A DNA stretch of 64,000 nucleotides from an uncultured Acetatifactor sp. GTDB lineage: Bacteria; Bacillota; Clostridia; Lachnospirales; Lachnospiraceae. The stretch is taken from NCBI GenBank assembly GCA_947625255.1, contig CANQNT010000009.1, positions 57,453-121,452 on the forward strand, in the 5' to 3' direction. Shown here piece by piece: positions 16,799 to 26,700 of the stretch (the stretch's first letter is position 1; the number at the start of each line of letters is the position of its first letter). The translations under genes and the position numbers were made by a program. The notes beneath the pieces were generated by a model. That model was not told the origin of the DNA. It searched no databases and saw only the letters and a list, made by a program, of their open reading frames with translations.

Positions 16799-16827
16799 TT
16801 GACAAGGATATAAGACTATAATATTAT
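16799..16827 (+). promoter_or_regulatory. Promoter of the blaI-like/LytTR/ABC operon
   Basis: TTGACA, 17-bp spacer, TATTAT: a near-consensus sigma-A promoter whose spacer and -10 lie inside the dyad at 16812-16848. Confidence 0.8.
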
Positions 16828-16848
16828 CATATATAATACTATAGTCTT
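16812..16848. promoter_or_regulatory. 15-bp inverted repeat, candidate operator of the BlaI-type repressor
   Basis: Left arm AAGACTATAATATTA (16812-16826), 7-bp centre, right arm TAATACTATAGTCTT (16834-16848); 14 of 15 positions are complementary. It covers the -10 and the start of transcription of the gene that encodes a BlaI/MecI-type repressor 15 nt downstream, so negative autoregulation is the simplest reading. The half-site GACTATA differs from the classic BlaI TACA/TGTA box. Confidence 0.75.
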
Positions 16849-16863
16849 ATGGGAGGGAGCGGG

Positions 16864-17223
16864 ATGGATAAGAAGCTTTTTGATTCGGAATTAAAGGTTA
16901 TGGGGGTGCTTTGGAACGAAGGGGATTGTACCGCCCGGCATATTGCCGGGGTGCTGACGGGGGAATATGGCTGGAACGTCAACACGACTTATACTTTGAT
17001 CAAGCGTTGTATAAAAAAAGGCGCGATTCAGCGTACGGAGCCTAATTTTATGTGTCATGCCCTCGTTCTCAAGGAAGAAGTGCAGGAAACGGAGACCAAT
17101 GAACTGATCAACAAAATCTATGATGGCTCCGCCGGCAATCTGTTTGCGGCTCTTTTGGGCAGGAAGAAGCTTTCTGCCGATCAGATTGAGAGGCTTAAGA
17201 AGATTGTCGAGGAATGGGAGTGA
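16864..17223 (+). CDS. BlaI/MecI/CopY-family transcriptional repressor
   Basis: A 119-aa winged-helix protein: LFDSELKVMGVLWNEGDCTARHIAGVL, then NTTYTLIKRCIKKGAIQR (recognition helix and wing) and a C-terminal dimerisation helix region. Start at 16864 behind GGGAGGGAGC. Classic members sit with a BlaR1 sensor protease; none is present here, and a LytTR response regulator follows after 10 nt instead. The strong dyad in the promoter is its probable operator. The inducing signal is unknown. Confidence 0.88.
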   Translation: MDKKLFDSELKVMGVLWNEGDCTARHIAGVLTGEYGWNVNTTYTLIKRCIKKGAIQRTEPNFMCHALVLKEEVQETETNELINKIYDGSAGNLFAALLGRKKLSADQIERLKKIVEEWE

Positions 17224-17233
17224 GGTGGCGGGC

Positions 17234-17935
17234 ATGAATTTGAAAATCGCGGTCTGTGACGATGATTCGTCCCAACGCAGTTACCTGGCCGGGATCTTAA
17301 GCCGTTGGGTGGAGCGGAATCATCATCTGATCGAGGTGAAGCAATATGCTGACGCAAAGCAGTTTTTTTTCGATTATGACGAGGAGAAGGATTTTGACAT
17401 CCTGCTTCTCGATATTGAGATGCCCGGGGGAAACGGGATTGAGGTGGCAAGACGAGTGCGTCGGGAAAATACCGCCGTGCAGATCATTTTCATTACGGGA
17501 TATTACGAATATTTCAGCGACGGCTTTGATGTGTCCGCGCTGCATTATCTGATCAAACCCGTGGATGAGAGAAAGCTGTGTACGGTGCTGGACAGGGCGG
17601 CAGACAATCTCGGTTACCGTCAGCGGTCCGTGCTGGTTTCCACGCCGGAGGAAGAGGTCAAGGTTTCCCTGGCGGATATTTGTTATCTGGAAGCGGAAAA
17701 TGTTTATGTAAACGTACACACTGTCCGGGGCGTTTATCGCACAAGAAGCTCTCTGGCCAAGTTTATCACTCAGCTGGACAATACCTTTGTTAAGGTACAC
17801 CGCTCTTATGTGGTCGCGTTGAACTATGTGCGAAAGATTTCCAGGAGCGAAATCACCATGCAAAACGGGGAAACCATTCCCATCAGCCGCGGAATGTATG
17901 ACGCGGTGCATGACGCATTGATCAAGTACCTATAG
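17234..17935 (+). CDS. LytTR-family response regulator
   Basis: A 233-aa AgrA/LytR-type regulator: receiver domain at residues 3-120 with acidic pocket CDDD (8-11), phospho-acceptor Asp60 in ILLLDIEMPGGNG and Lys in HYLIKPVD. A LytTR DNA-binding domain follows at about 140-230 (DICYLEAENVYVNVHT, FVKVHRSYVVALNYV). ATG 17234 follows GAGGTGGCGGGC. It is 10 nt after the BlaI-like gene and 10 nt before its putative kinase partner. LytTR systems often control peptide or bacteriocin functions, and two ABC exporter genes are downstream. Confidence 0.92.
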   Translation: MNLKIAVCDDDSSQRSYLAGILSRWVERNHHLIEVKQYADAKQFFFDYDEEKDFDILLLDIEMPGGNGIEVARRVRRENTAVQIIFITGYYEYFSDGFDVSALHYLIKPVDERKLCTVLDRAADNLGYRQRSVLVSTPEEEVKVSLADICYLEAENVYVNVHTVRGVYRTRSSLAKFITQLDNTFVKVHRSYVVALNYVRKISRSEITMQNGETIPISRGMYDAVHDALIKYL

Positions 17936-17945
17936 GGAGGCCTGT

Positions 17946-18593
17946 ATGTTGTTGTTGGACAAGCTGCTGGAAAAGAAGCTCGCCTCTTATGAAAAGGAGC
18001 TCCTGCAGAAGTATTATGCCGAAGTGGAAAATATGTACGACAAGATGCGGGGATGGAGGCATGACTACCGCCATCACATTCAAACCATGAAGGTACACAT
18101 GGTAAACGGCGAATACGATGAAATCGGCCGATATCTGGATATGTTGGATGATGACCTGACCAATGTGGAAACGGTGATCAGGACCGGCAACCGTATGGCG
18201 GATGCCATCCTGAACAGCAAGCTGTCCCTGGCCGCGCAAAAGGAGATTCGGGTCAAGGCGGAGGCCCAGATTCCCGTGTCGCTGTCGGTTTCGGAGTTGG
18301 ATCTGTGTATCGTGATCGGCAATCTTCTGGACAATGCCATGGATGCCTGCATGGAACTGCCGCCGGCCGAGCGGCTGATACGCGTTTACATGGAGATGAA
18401 AGGAAATTACTTGTATCTGGCCCTGACCAATACCGCGGCAGGAGAGAAAAAGAAAACTTTTCACACTACAAAGGGATCGGGACATGGCTTTGGCATTGCA
18501 AGAGTGGACGCGGTGGTCAAAAAGTACGGCGGATATGTGAAAAGGGCTTCTGAGGACGGCGCGTTTTCCACGGAGGTCTTGCTGCCTATGTGA
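17946..18593 (+). CDS. Soluble GHKL sensor histidine kinase
   Basis: Only 215 aa and without any membrane segment. An N-terminal helical dimerisation part has the phospho-acceptor His39 in GWRHDYRHH, followed by the ATPase domain with N-box NLLDNAMDAC (126-135) and a glycine box GSGHGFGIARV. AgrC/ComD-type kinases normally have six or seven N-terminal helices; here the whole sensor part is absent although the start has a good ribosome binding site (GGGAGG). It may sense an intracellular state or a partner protein. Pairs by position with the LytTR regulator. Confidence 0.87.
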   Translation: MLLLDKLLEKKLASYEKELLQKYYAEVENMYDKMRGWRHDYRHHIQTMKVHMVNGEYDEIGRYLDMLDDDLTNVETVIRTGNRMADAILNSKLSLAAQKEIRVKAEAQIPVSLSVSELDLCIVIGNLLDNAMDACMELPPAERLIRVYMEMKGNYLYLALTNTAAGEKKKTFHTTKGSGHGFGIARVDAVVKKYGGYVKRASEDGAFSTEVLLPM

Positions 18594-18783
18594 TGATGCG
18601 TTCCATAGAGTGTGACACCCCATGGGAAATCAACCATAGTTAGAGATATCCCAGGGGTAAATATATGCCATGGATTCCATGGCGGATATAGAAAGGTGCA
18701 ATTGACAACAAATTTTCCACATTTGGCATCAAATTGCGCTTTTTTCTTTTGGGCGCGGTAGGATGGGTTTGGGAGGTGGCGAT
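18594..18783 (+). promoter_or_regulatory. Spacer before the ABC genes with two dyads
   Basis: Contains an imperfect hairpin, ACCCCATGGGA (18617-18627) with TCCCAGGGGT (18649-18658), and a perfect short dyad GCCATGG-ATT-CCATGGC near 18668-18684. A TTGACA occurs near 18701 but no good -10 is spaced from it. No small peptide gene with a credible ribosome binding site was found here. It may set separate expression of the ABC genes. Confidence 0.4.
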
Positions 18784-20646
18784 ATGAGAACGAAATCAGG
18801 AACAAAAACAGAAGCAATCAACAAAGTAAGGTTTAAAACGGGCAAAAGAAAATATTCCCGCATTGGATCCATCCTGTGGGCCTTAAGGAAGCTTTGGCGC
18901 CTGGACCCTCATTTTATCTTTTTCATTTTTTTTGCGGTCCCCTTTGCCATAGTATTTCCGCTGGCCACGTCTTATTTTTCCAAGGTTTTGCTGGACGCGC
19001 TGGGGCGTGGCGCTTCCTTTGCGGAGCTGGCCGGGATCGTACTCTGCTTCACTGTCGGGCTTGTCCTGTTGGATATCTTAAGGGCGTTTATGAACACGCG
19101 GTGTACGGCGAGAAATTATTATCCTACCTGCGTTTATATTACGGAAATGATGGCGTTGCTTTATGCTGGCATGGATTATGAGAATACGGAAAAGCAGGAC
19201 TTTCAGAAGATTGCCCACTATGCGATCCGGAACGCGGGCAGCGGAGATTGTTCGTTGGAATTTGTCTGGCGGGATCTTTCCGGTTTTTTGGTGGCCCTGG
19301 TTGGTATTGGTACTTATGGATCGTTGTTGGGCGCGTTAGATCCGCTTCTTTTCACGGTCGTTCTGCTTGTCTCTTTCCTGTCGTATTTTGCGACCCGTTG
19401 GCAGCCCAGGTATTATGAGAAACACAAGCATGAATTTGAAAAGGAATCAAGAAAGCTTGGTTATCTCAAGGGACTTTCCGGTGATTTTGCCGTGTCCAAG
19501 GATATTAAGCTTTACGGGATGGAACCGTGGCTGGATGTCATGGTGGAGGATTATCAGGGCTATCTGCGGATGTGGGAGAAAAAATGCAGTCTGAGGGGGC
19601 TTCTGGCTTCCATTCTTGCCGGCCTCTTAAGTTTTGTTCAGAATGGGGCGGCCTATATCGTCCTGATCGGAAGCTTGCTGCAGGGCAGGATGACGGTCGG
19701 CGACTTTGTTTTCTACTTCGGCCTTGTGGGCAGTATCGCCGGGTTCTTGCGGGGAATCCTTGTAAATATGGCGAAATTGAGCACCCGCGCTGAGCAAATC
19801 AATTATTATCGCGATTTTTATTCTTATCCTAACAAAAGAAATTATGGGAAAGGCTGTACGCTTCCCCGGGGAAAGGTGAAGATTGAACTGAGGGATGTGT
19901 GGTATCGCTATGACGGGGCACAAGAGGATACCTTAAAAGGAATTAACCTGACCATTGAGGAAGGGGAAAGCCTTGCGTTGGTGGGGCAGAACGGAGCCGG
20001 CAAAACCACTTTGATCAAATTAATTTGTGGATTTTATCAGCCTACAAGGGGAGAGATTCTTGTCAACGGCCGCACGATCGAGGAGTATAACATCAACGAG
20101 TATTATTCGATGATTTCCGCGGTGTTTCAGGAAATCAAGCCGGTGGCGTTTCCTATCTTTGAATTTGTGGCCAGCTCAGACCTGACAAGGGAAAATGCGC
20201 GGGAAGAAGCGATTCAGGCCATGAAAAAGGCGGGAATCTGGGAGAAGATTGAGAGCCTGGAGCATGGAATGGACACGCACCTGATGAAAGGGATCTATGA
20301 CGACGGAGTGGATTTATCCGGCGGAGAGATGCAGAAGCTGGTGCTGGCCCGCGCCATCTATAAGGACGGCGGCATCCTGATCCTCGATGAACCCACGGCG
20401 GCCCTTGATCCGATCGCGGAGAACAATCTGTATCTTCAGTATCGGGCTTTGACCAGGGATAAAACCTCGATTTATATTTCCCACCGCTTTGCCTCCACAC
20501 GGTTTTGCGACAGGATTCTCCTATTGGAAAATGGTTGTATCACGGAAAGCGGGACTCATGACGAGCTGATGGCCAGGAATGGTCGGTATGCTTATCTGTT
20601 TGGCGTACAGGCACAATATTACAAGGAGGGCGAAGCATATGCGTAA
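18784..20646 (+). CDS. ABC exporter half-transporter (membrane + ATPase), subunit 1
   Basis: About 620 aa. An N-terminal six-helix export domain (about 40-330) precedes a nucleotide-binding domain with Walker A GQNGAGKTT (about residue 402), signature LSGGEMQ (about 510), Walker B ILILDEPTAALD and switch His in YISHRF. ATG 18784 is preceded by GGGAGG. No peptidase C39 domain, so it is not a leader-cleaving exporter. It overlaps the next gene, a matching half-transporter, by 8 nt, so the pair probably forms a heterodimer. Substrate unknown; context suggests export of a peptide or toxic compound under LytTR or BlaI-type control. Confidence 0.9.
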   Translation: MRTKSGTKTEAINKVRFKTGKRKYSRIGSILWALRKLWRLDPHFIFFIFFAVPFAIVFPLATSYFSKVLLDALGRGASFAELAGIVLCFTVGLVLLDILRAFMNTRCTARNYYPTCVYITEMMALLYAGMDYENTEKQDFQKIAHYAIRNAGSGDCSLEFVWRDLSGFLVALVGIGTYGSLLGALDPLLFTVVLLVSFLSYFATRWQPRYYEKHKHEFEKESRKLGYLKGLSGDFAVSKDIKLYGMEPWLDVMVEDYQGYLRMWEKKCSLRGLLASILAGLLSFVQNGAAYIVLIGSLLQGRMTVGDFVFYFGLVGSIAGFLRGILVNMAKLSTRAEQINYYRDFYSYPNKRNYGKGCTLPRGKVKIELRDVWYRYDGAQEDTLKGINLTIEEGESLALVGQNGAGKTTLIKLICGFYQPTRGEILVNGRTIEEYNINEYYSMISAVFQEIKPVAFPIFEFVASSDLTRENAREEAIQAMKKAGIWEKIESLEHGMDTHLMKGIYDDGVDLSGGEMQKLVLARAIYKDGGILILDEPTAALDPIAENNLYLQYRALTRDKTSIYISHRFASTRFCDRILLLENGCITESGTHDELMARNGRYAYLFGVQAQYYKEGEAYA

Positions 20647-22480
20647 GGAAAACATCACTTGGCGATCCTTGAAGCGTTACCATGGTTATAATAAGAAATA
20701 TTTCCCGCTGCGGTTTTTGCAGATCGTTTTTCAGAATTTTTCTCCTTATTTTAATCTGTGGATGTCCGCGGAGATAGTAACACATCTTTCTCAGGGAATG
20801 CTCTTTCAGGGAGAGGCCACCCCGGGAAAAAGCGGAGATCAGGTTTTTGTGCTTGTTGTGGCTGCTTTGGCTGGAAATCTGTTGATTCACCTGATGGATG
20901 CGGCTCTCGGCAGGGCCGTGGAAATAGAGCTGAAAGTTCTGGAAGACCGGGAAAGCGCGGCATTCACCCATAAGACACTTTCTTTGGACTATGATAAGCT
21001 GGAAAATGCGGATGTCAGGATGCTTCGCCGTAGAATTGAGGAAAACAGTTATATTAATTCCTATGGCGTCAAAGCAATGCGGATCGGGATTGAGGGGATG
21101 TTCGGCTGCCTGATCAATCTGGCCTTTGCCGTGGCTCTGTTTGCCGAAATGGTGTCCGCCGTCCTTAAAGCAGGGTTTCAGGTCGTACCGATTCTGTTGT
21201 TGATCGGTATGGTCGCTTTCACCGTGATTTCGATTTTTTACAATCATTTTACGCAAATGAAGTCCGCCGAAGCAGATTATCGGATCGGGGAATTTATGCT
21301 CCAGGAAAACCGGCTTTCAGAGGGGCTTACGTCCAATGGATTGGATGCGCGTATCTACCGGCAGCAGGAAATCATCACGAAACTGGATAACAAAATGAAC
21401 GAAGAGCATTTTCGTTTATTTTCCTGGGCATGGGGAAGGGCCATGCTTTTTACGACACCCTATATCTTGTTATCCGAAATTCCGAAAATCTGCGCGTATT
21501 TAATCGTATGCCTTTATTGCTCGAAAGGGTTTTTCCCCGTGGGCAGCGTGATCAAATATGTGGGATATCTGAATCGGGTGACGGGAGCCGTTCTGGATTT
21601 GTTCTCCAATATATCTGAATTAAAAAACAACGAGCGGTTTCTGGTTCCTTATTTGGAATATTTTGATCTTCCCAACGAGATGTACCAGGGCTCTCTGGCA
21701 GTGGAAAAGCGCAGCGACAAGAAGTTTGAGATCGAGTTTAAGGATGTCAGTTTCCGGTATGCCGGGGCCCGGGAGGAGGCGCTGAAGCATATCAATCTCA
21801 GCTTAAAAGTCGGGGAACGACTGGCCGTAGTGGGGAGGAACGGCAGTGGAAAGACCACGTTTATCAAATTGCTTTGTCGGCTTTATGACCCTACGGAGGG
21901 CGAGATTCGGATGAATGATTTTAATATCCGCAAGTACGATTATCGGGAATATCTGGATCTGTTTTCGGTGGTTTTTCAGGACTATACGCTTCTCGCCCTG
22001 CCCTTGGGCAACAATATTGCCTGCGCGCGGCGTTGGGATACGGCAAAGGCGGAGCGGCTGATCGAGGAAGTGGGGTTTGGAAAACGGTATGAGGAGATGC
22101 CGGAGAAGTTGGAAACGCCGCTTTATAAGAAGTTCGATGAGGACGGGGTAAACCTCTCAGGCGGTGAAGCGCAGAAAATCGCCCTTGCCAGAGCCTTGTA
22201 CCGGGATGCGCCGTTTATCATTCTTGACGAGCCCACGGCGGCCCTGGATCCTCTTGCGGAAGCGGAGATTTACTCTAAGTTTGACAGCATCGTGGGAGAT
22301 AAGACCGCGATTTACATCAGCCACAGACTGTCTTCCTGCCAATTTTGCGACAAAATCGCCGTATTTGACCAGGGACAAATCGTGCAGGTAGGAACCCATG
22401 AAGAATTGCTGGCCGACAAGGATGGAAAATACTACGAACTCTGGAACGCCCAGGCACAGTATTATGTAAATCGGGCTTAG
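20639..22480 (+). CDS. ABC exporter half-transporter, subunit 2
   Basis: About 613 aa with the same plan: six-helix export domain, then Walker A GRNGSGKTT (about 397), signature LSGGEAQ (about 506), Walker B FIILDEPTAALD and YISHRL. Both nucleotide-binding domains of the pair keep the catalytic Glu after Walker B, so neither site is obviously degenerate. ATG 20639 lies inside the end of the upstream gene behind AAGGAGG, giving translational coupling. The extracytoplasmic part between helices is longer than in MsbA-type exporters. Last gene of the operon. Confidence 0.9.
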   Translation: MRKENITWRSLKRYHGYNKKYFPLRFLQIVFQNFSPYFNLWMSAEIVTHLSQGMLFQGEATPGKSGDQVFVLVVAALAGNLLIHLMDAALGRAVEIELKVLEDRESAAFTHKTLSLDYDKLENADVRMLRRRIEENSYINSYGVKAMRIGIEGMFGCLINLAFAVALFAEMVSAVLKAGFQVVPILLLIGMVAFTVISIFYNHFTQMKSAEADYRIGEFMLQENRLSEGLTSNGLDARIYRQQEIITKLDNKMNEEHFRLFSWAWGRAMLFTTPYILLSEIPKICAYLIVCLYCSKGFFPVGSVIKYVGYLNRVTGAVLDLFSNISELKNNERFLVPYLEYFDLPNEMYQGSLAVEKRSDKKFEIEFKDVSFRYAGAREEALKHINLSLKVGERLAVVGRNGSGKTTFIKLLCRLYDPTEGEIRMNDFNIRKYDYREYLDLFSVVFQDYTLLALPLGNNIACARRWDTAKAERLIEEVGFGKRYEEMPEKLETPLYKKFDEDGVNLSGGEAQKIALARALYRDAPFIILDEPTAALDPLAEAEIYSKFDSIVGDKTAIYISHRLSSCQFCDKIAVFDQGQIVQVGTHEELLADKDGKYYELWNAQAQYYVNRA

Positions 22481-22573
22481 AGATCTTGTGTTTTCCTTTG
22501 GAGGATATAGCAATTACAAGTCTTGCATCTGAAAATAGGATATGTTAATATGAAGCATAAGAAGCGGATTTTA

Positions 22574-22624
22574 GGGGCGCGGATCAGAAGGAATCTGGTG
22601 AATGCGCCCCTCCTTTTTAGGAGG
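22574..22624 (+). promoter_or_regulatory. Two overlapping hairpins over the egsA ribosome binding site
   Basis: Hairpin A: GGGGCGC (22574-22580) with GCGCCCC (22604-22610). Hairpin B: CCTCCT (22609-22614), loop TTTT, AGGAGG (22619-22624), where AGGAGG is the Shine-Dalgarno of the next gene. They share bases 22609-22610, so full A and full B cannot form together. A followed by TCCTTTTT also looks like a terminator of the ABC operon. Confidence 0.55.
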
Positions 22625-22631
22625 AAATAAA

Positions 22632-23687
22632 ATGAATGCGAATCGGATTGCGATCCCGGCCATCTTAAAGGTGGGGAGGGGGACTCTGCGGGAGCTGGGA
22701 GGTTATTTGCGGGACGGCGGCTTTGGACAGGTGGTAATATACTTTGGCAACGGATTAATCGACCTTTTTGGGACGCAGGTTATGGAATCGCTGCGGAAGG
22801 AGGGAATTTCCGTATTAGAGTATCGGGAACTGGATACGGTGGATATTGACGATATCATCAATTTGTCCCTGATTTTGCCCAGCCGGACCCAGGCCATCAT
22901 CTCCATCGGAGGCGGCAAGGTGATCGATGCGGGAAAATATGCGGCGTTTTTAAAAAATCTGCCGTTCATCAGTGTTCCCACTTCCAGCTCCAGCGATGGC
23001 TTCTCCAGCGCCAGCGCTTCTTTGATGGTGCATGGCCGACGCAGCTCCATGCCGGCCAAGCTGGCTTACGGCATCGTGGTGGATACGGAGGTCATTCGGA
23101 CGGCTCCGGAGAAGTTTATTTATTCCGGCATCGGGGATATGCTGTCCAAGATCACGGCCCTTTATGACTGGATTTTCGAGGCGGAACGGGGATACGGGGA
23201 ATTAAATGATTTTGCGGTGATGATCGCCAAGAAAGCCGTGAACAGTTTTGTAAGAACGCCCTATCAAAGCATCAAGGACGAGCTGTTCCTGAAAGAGTTG
23301 GTGGATTCTCTGGCCATGAGCGGCATCGCCAATGAGATCGCGGGGAGCAGCGCGCCTACCAGCGGCAGTGAGCATCTGATCTCCCACGCATTGGACAAAT
23401 TTTTGGAGGTGCCCCAGCTCCACGGGATCCAGGTGGGGATTGCCACTTACATCATGAGCAAGGTTCAGGATCATCGTTATATACGGGTCAATACGGTGCT
23501 GACGGAGACTGGTTTCTGGAACTATGCGGCGACCTTGAAGATGCGAAAGGAGGACTTTTTGCGGGCCATCGACATGGCGCCTTCCATGAAGCCCCATAGG
23601 CATACTTATTTGCATGAAGAGCAGTATCGGGAGATGGCCAAGACCCTGGTGCGCGAGGACCCGATTCTGAATGAAGTATTAGTCTGA
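22632..23687 (+). CDS. egsA: sn-Glycerol-1-phosphate dehydrogenase (EgsA/AraM family)
   Basis: About 351 aa. Iron- or metal-dependent alcohol dehydrogenase fold: nucleotide-binding SIGGGKVIDAGKYAA, substrate block VPTSSSSDGFSSASASLM, metal ligands expected around SGIGDMLSK (Asp), SGSEHLISHALD (His) and LHGIQVGIATYIM (His). Reduces dihydroxyacetone phosphate to glycerol 1-phosphate, as in archaeal lipids and in the Bacillus AraM pathway. Start at ATG 22632, 7 nt after AGGAGG. Followed after 41 nt by a GH38 gene, so they are probably co-transcribed. No geranylgeranyl-glyceryl phosphate synthase (pcrB) is next to it. Confidence 0.88.
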   Translation: MNANRIAIPAILKVGRGTLRELGGYLRDGGFGQVVIYFGNGLIDLFGTQVMESLRKEGISVLEYRELDTVDIDDIINLSLILPSRTQAIISIGGGKVIDAGKYAAFLKNLPFISVPTSSSSDGFSSASASLMVHGRRSSMPAKLAYGIVVDTEVIRTAPEKFIYSGIGDMLSKITALYDWIFEAERGYGELNDFAVMIAKKAVNSFVRTPYQSIKDELFLKELVDSLAMSGIANEIAGSSAPTSGSEHLISHALDKFLEVPQLHGIQVGIATYIMSKVQDHRYIRVNTVLTETGFWNYAATLKMRKEDFLRAIDMAPSMKPHRHTYLHEEQYREMAKTLVREDPILNEVLV

Positions 23688-23728
23688 ACGGGATTGACCT
23701 GAATGGGATTGGCCGGAAAGGAGATAAG

Positions 23729-26700
23729 ATGTATACAGAAAAGCAGCTGGAGAGAATGTTTGAAAAATTAAAGCGTTTGGAGGAAATGCTGGAGCCCAGG
23801 ATGTTCCGGACAGTGGCTTCCATCCCCATGGGGACTTATCAGACGGATGGGCGCTATCATAGTGTTCCGGAGGATTCCTGCTTTACGCCCTGCGAGGAAG
23901 GAAAGGTCTTCGAGGGGGAGGGAATCTATTGTTGGATGAAAGGGGAATTCGTGGTTCCTCAGGAGCTGGCGGGAAAGACCTTGTTCGTTTACCCCAAGTC
24001 CAGGGGGTACGAGGGATTGCTTTGGGTGAACGGTAAGCCCTATGGCAATTTTGCCTCCAAGATGATCGTCAGCAGCCATGGCAATCATTATTGTGACATG
24101 CTTTGCCAAAATGCCCGGGCAGGGGAGCGTATTGAGATTGCCATTGAATATTATGCCAATCACTACATCAAGGGAACCCAGCCCTTTAAAATCGAGGCGC
24201 AGCCTTTTTATCGGATTCAATATCGTCATACGGATATCTGCGTCAAGGATGAGGAGCTGGCGGCTTTTTATTTTGATTTAAAAATCGCCAATCAAATGGT
24301 CAAGGTGCTGGATAAAGGGAGCTTCCGCAGGGCGGAATTCGTGCGGGCGCTGCTGCAGATACATAATCTGATTTCTTATGACATTGACAATGAGGAGCCG
24401 GAGGTTTTCCGGGAGCAGATGCGCCGTGCGGAGGAGATTCTGCAGGGCGTGCTGAAAGAGAAAAACGCTTCTTCGGCGCCCTATGCCGGCCTGATCGGTC
24501 ATTCCCATATGGATACCGCCTGGCTGTGGCATCGCGGGGAGACGGAGAAAAAATGTGCCAGAACCTACGCCAATCAGATGAACCTGATGGATCAGTATCC
24601 GGATTATACGTTTGTGCAAAGCTCCGCCTATCACGGCGACATTATCCGCCGGATGTATCCAGACTTGTTCGAGGATATCAAAAAGCGGGTGGCGGAGGGC
24701 CGTTATGAGCCCAATGGGGGCGTCTGGATTGAATGCGACTGCAATATTCCCGCCGGAGAATATATGGTTCGCCAGTTTGTCTGGGGACAACGGTTTACCA
24801 GAGAACATTTTCAATACACCTCCGATGCGTTCTGGCTGCCGGACACCTTTGGCTACAGCGCCTCTCTGCCCCAGATTATGCGGGGCTGCCGCATCTCTTA
24901 TTTCCTGACGACCAAGATCGCCTGGAATGACACCAATGTGTTCCCTTATGACACGTTTTATTGGAAAGGAATTGACGGCAGCAAGGTGCTGGTACATTTT
25001 AATCGCACTCATGTGTGGCCGGACCCCGTCAACCTTTCCGGCAATCTTCTGGAAAACGGCGATAATACCATCAAGGAGCGGGCGGTTTCCAATATGCGCC
25101 TGATTTCCTATGGTTTCGGTGACGGAGGCGGCGGTCCGGAGTTCGGAATGATCGAGATGGCACAGCGCCTGAAAGACGTGGAAGGAATGCCCAGAACCTC
25201 GCACACCACGGTAAGCCGGTTTATGCGGGAGTTGGAAAACGAGCTGGCGGAGCCCTCCACTTACAACGGCGAGTTGTATCTGGAGCTGCATCGGGGAACG
25301 CTGACCAATCAGCATCAGATCAAACGGAATAACAGAAAGGCGGAATTCGCCCTGCGCGATTTGGAATATCTGACGGTGCGCTCCGCCGTTGACAAGGGCG
25401 TGGAAGCGGACAGCACCCGGATCGATCCCTTGACCAGTGAAATGCTGATCAACCAGTTCCATGACATTTTGCCGGGAACTTGTATTCCCAGGGCCCATGA
25501 CGAGGCGCTGCGGGCAGTTTCCCACATTATTCAAGAGGCCGGGAGGCAGAGCGCGGCCATTCTGGAGGGCGCCGTGGAATATGCCGCGGCAGCGCGTTTG
25601 GAAAGCGGGGGATTGACCGATTTTGCGGAACGCGACGCGGCAATTGACACCGGGAGGCGCACTATGACCGTGGTCAATACGCTTTCTTTCCCCAGAAACG
25701 ATGTGATTTACCTGCCTTTCGAGGGTCTTTATGTGGAGGGAGATTATCCGCAGCAGGTCATTGAAGATCTGGATGGGGAGAGGAAACTGGCGGTATCCGG
25801 CGTGACCATTCCCGCCTTTGGCAGTACGGTACTGACGCTTGTCTCGAGGGAAGAGGTTCCCGCCGGGACTTCTTCGTTCCATGCCGATGGGAACGTATTG
25901 GAGACCCCGCTTTTGACGGCTCGGTTCCAGGAAAAAGGATATCTGGAGTCTTTGGTGGATCGCAGGTGCGGACGCGAACTGCGGGGAGAGGGCTATGCCC
26001 TGAATACGCTTCTGATGGCGGAGGAAGTATCTCTGGGATGGGACAATTGGGATTTGGACGCGGATTGTGAAAGCAAATTCCATGACAGCGCTGAACTATT
26101 GAATCGCCAGGTCGTGGCGGACGGGGCGGTGGAATATCGCATCCGTTCCCTCTACCGGCTGAGCGCCAAGTCCACCCTGGAGCAGGATATGATTTTCTAT
26201 GCGGATTCCGCGGAGATCGTGTTTGAAACGAAAATTCATTGGCAGGATGAGCATCATTTCCTGAAAGCGGCCTTTGACACCAATATTCACACCGATTATG
26301 CCAGCCATGAGATTCAGTTCGGTTATCTTCGCAGGACGACCAACCGCAATACGACGATTGAAAAGGCCAGATTTGAGGTTTCCAACCATAAATACACGGA
26401 TTTGTCGGAAACCCGTTATGGAGCGGCCGTTTTGAACGATTGTAAATACGGGATCAGCGTGAAAGATTCCCAGATGCGTCTTTCTCTGCACAAGGGAGGA
26501 TGTATGCCGGATTATCGGGGAGACAAGGGAATCCATGAGTGTACCTACGCGTTCCTGCCCCACATGGGAAGCTTGTCCGCCCGGGAGGTGATTCGCCCGG
26601 CTTATCTGTTGAACGAGAAGCCGCTTCTGGTGTCCGGAAGTCTGCCCATGGAATCTTTCCTGGAATTGGACGGAGACCATGTCGTCATCGAAACCGTGAA

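Noticed and set aside
18594..18783. Search for a bacteriocin or signal-peptide gene before the ABC exporter
   Set aside because: Short frames there have no ribosome binding site, no double-Gly leader and quickly end.
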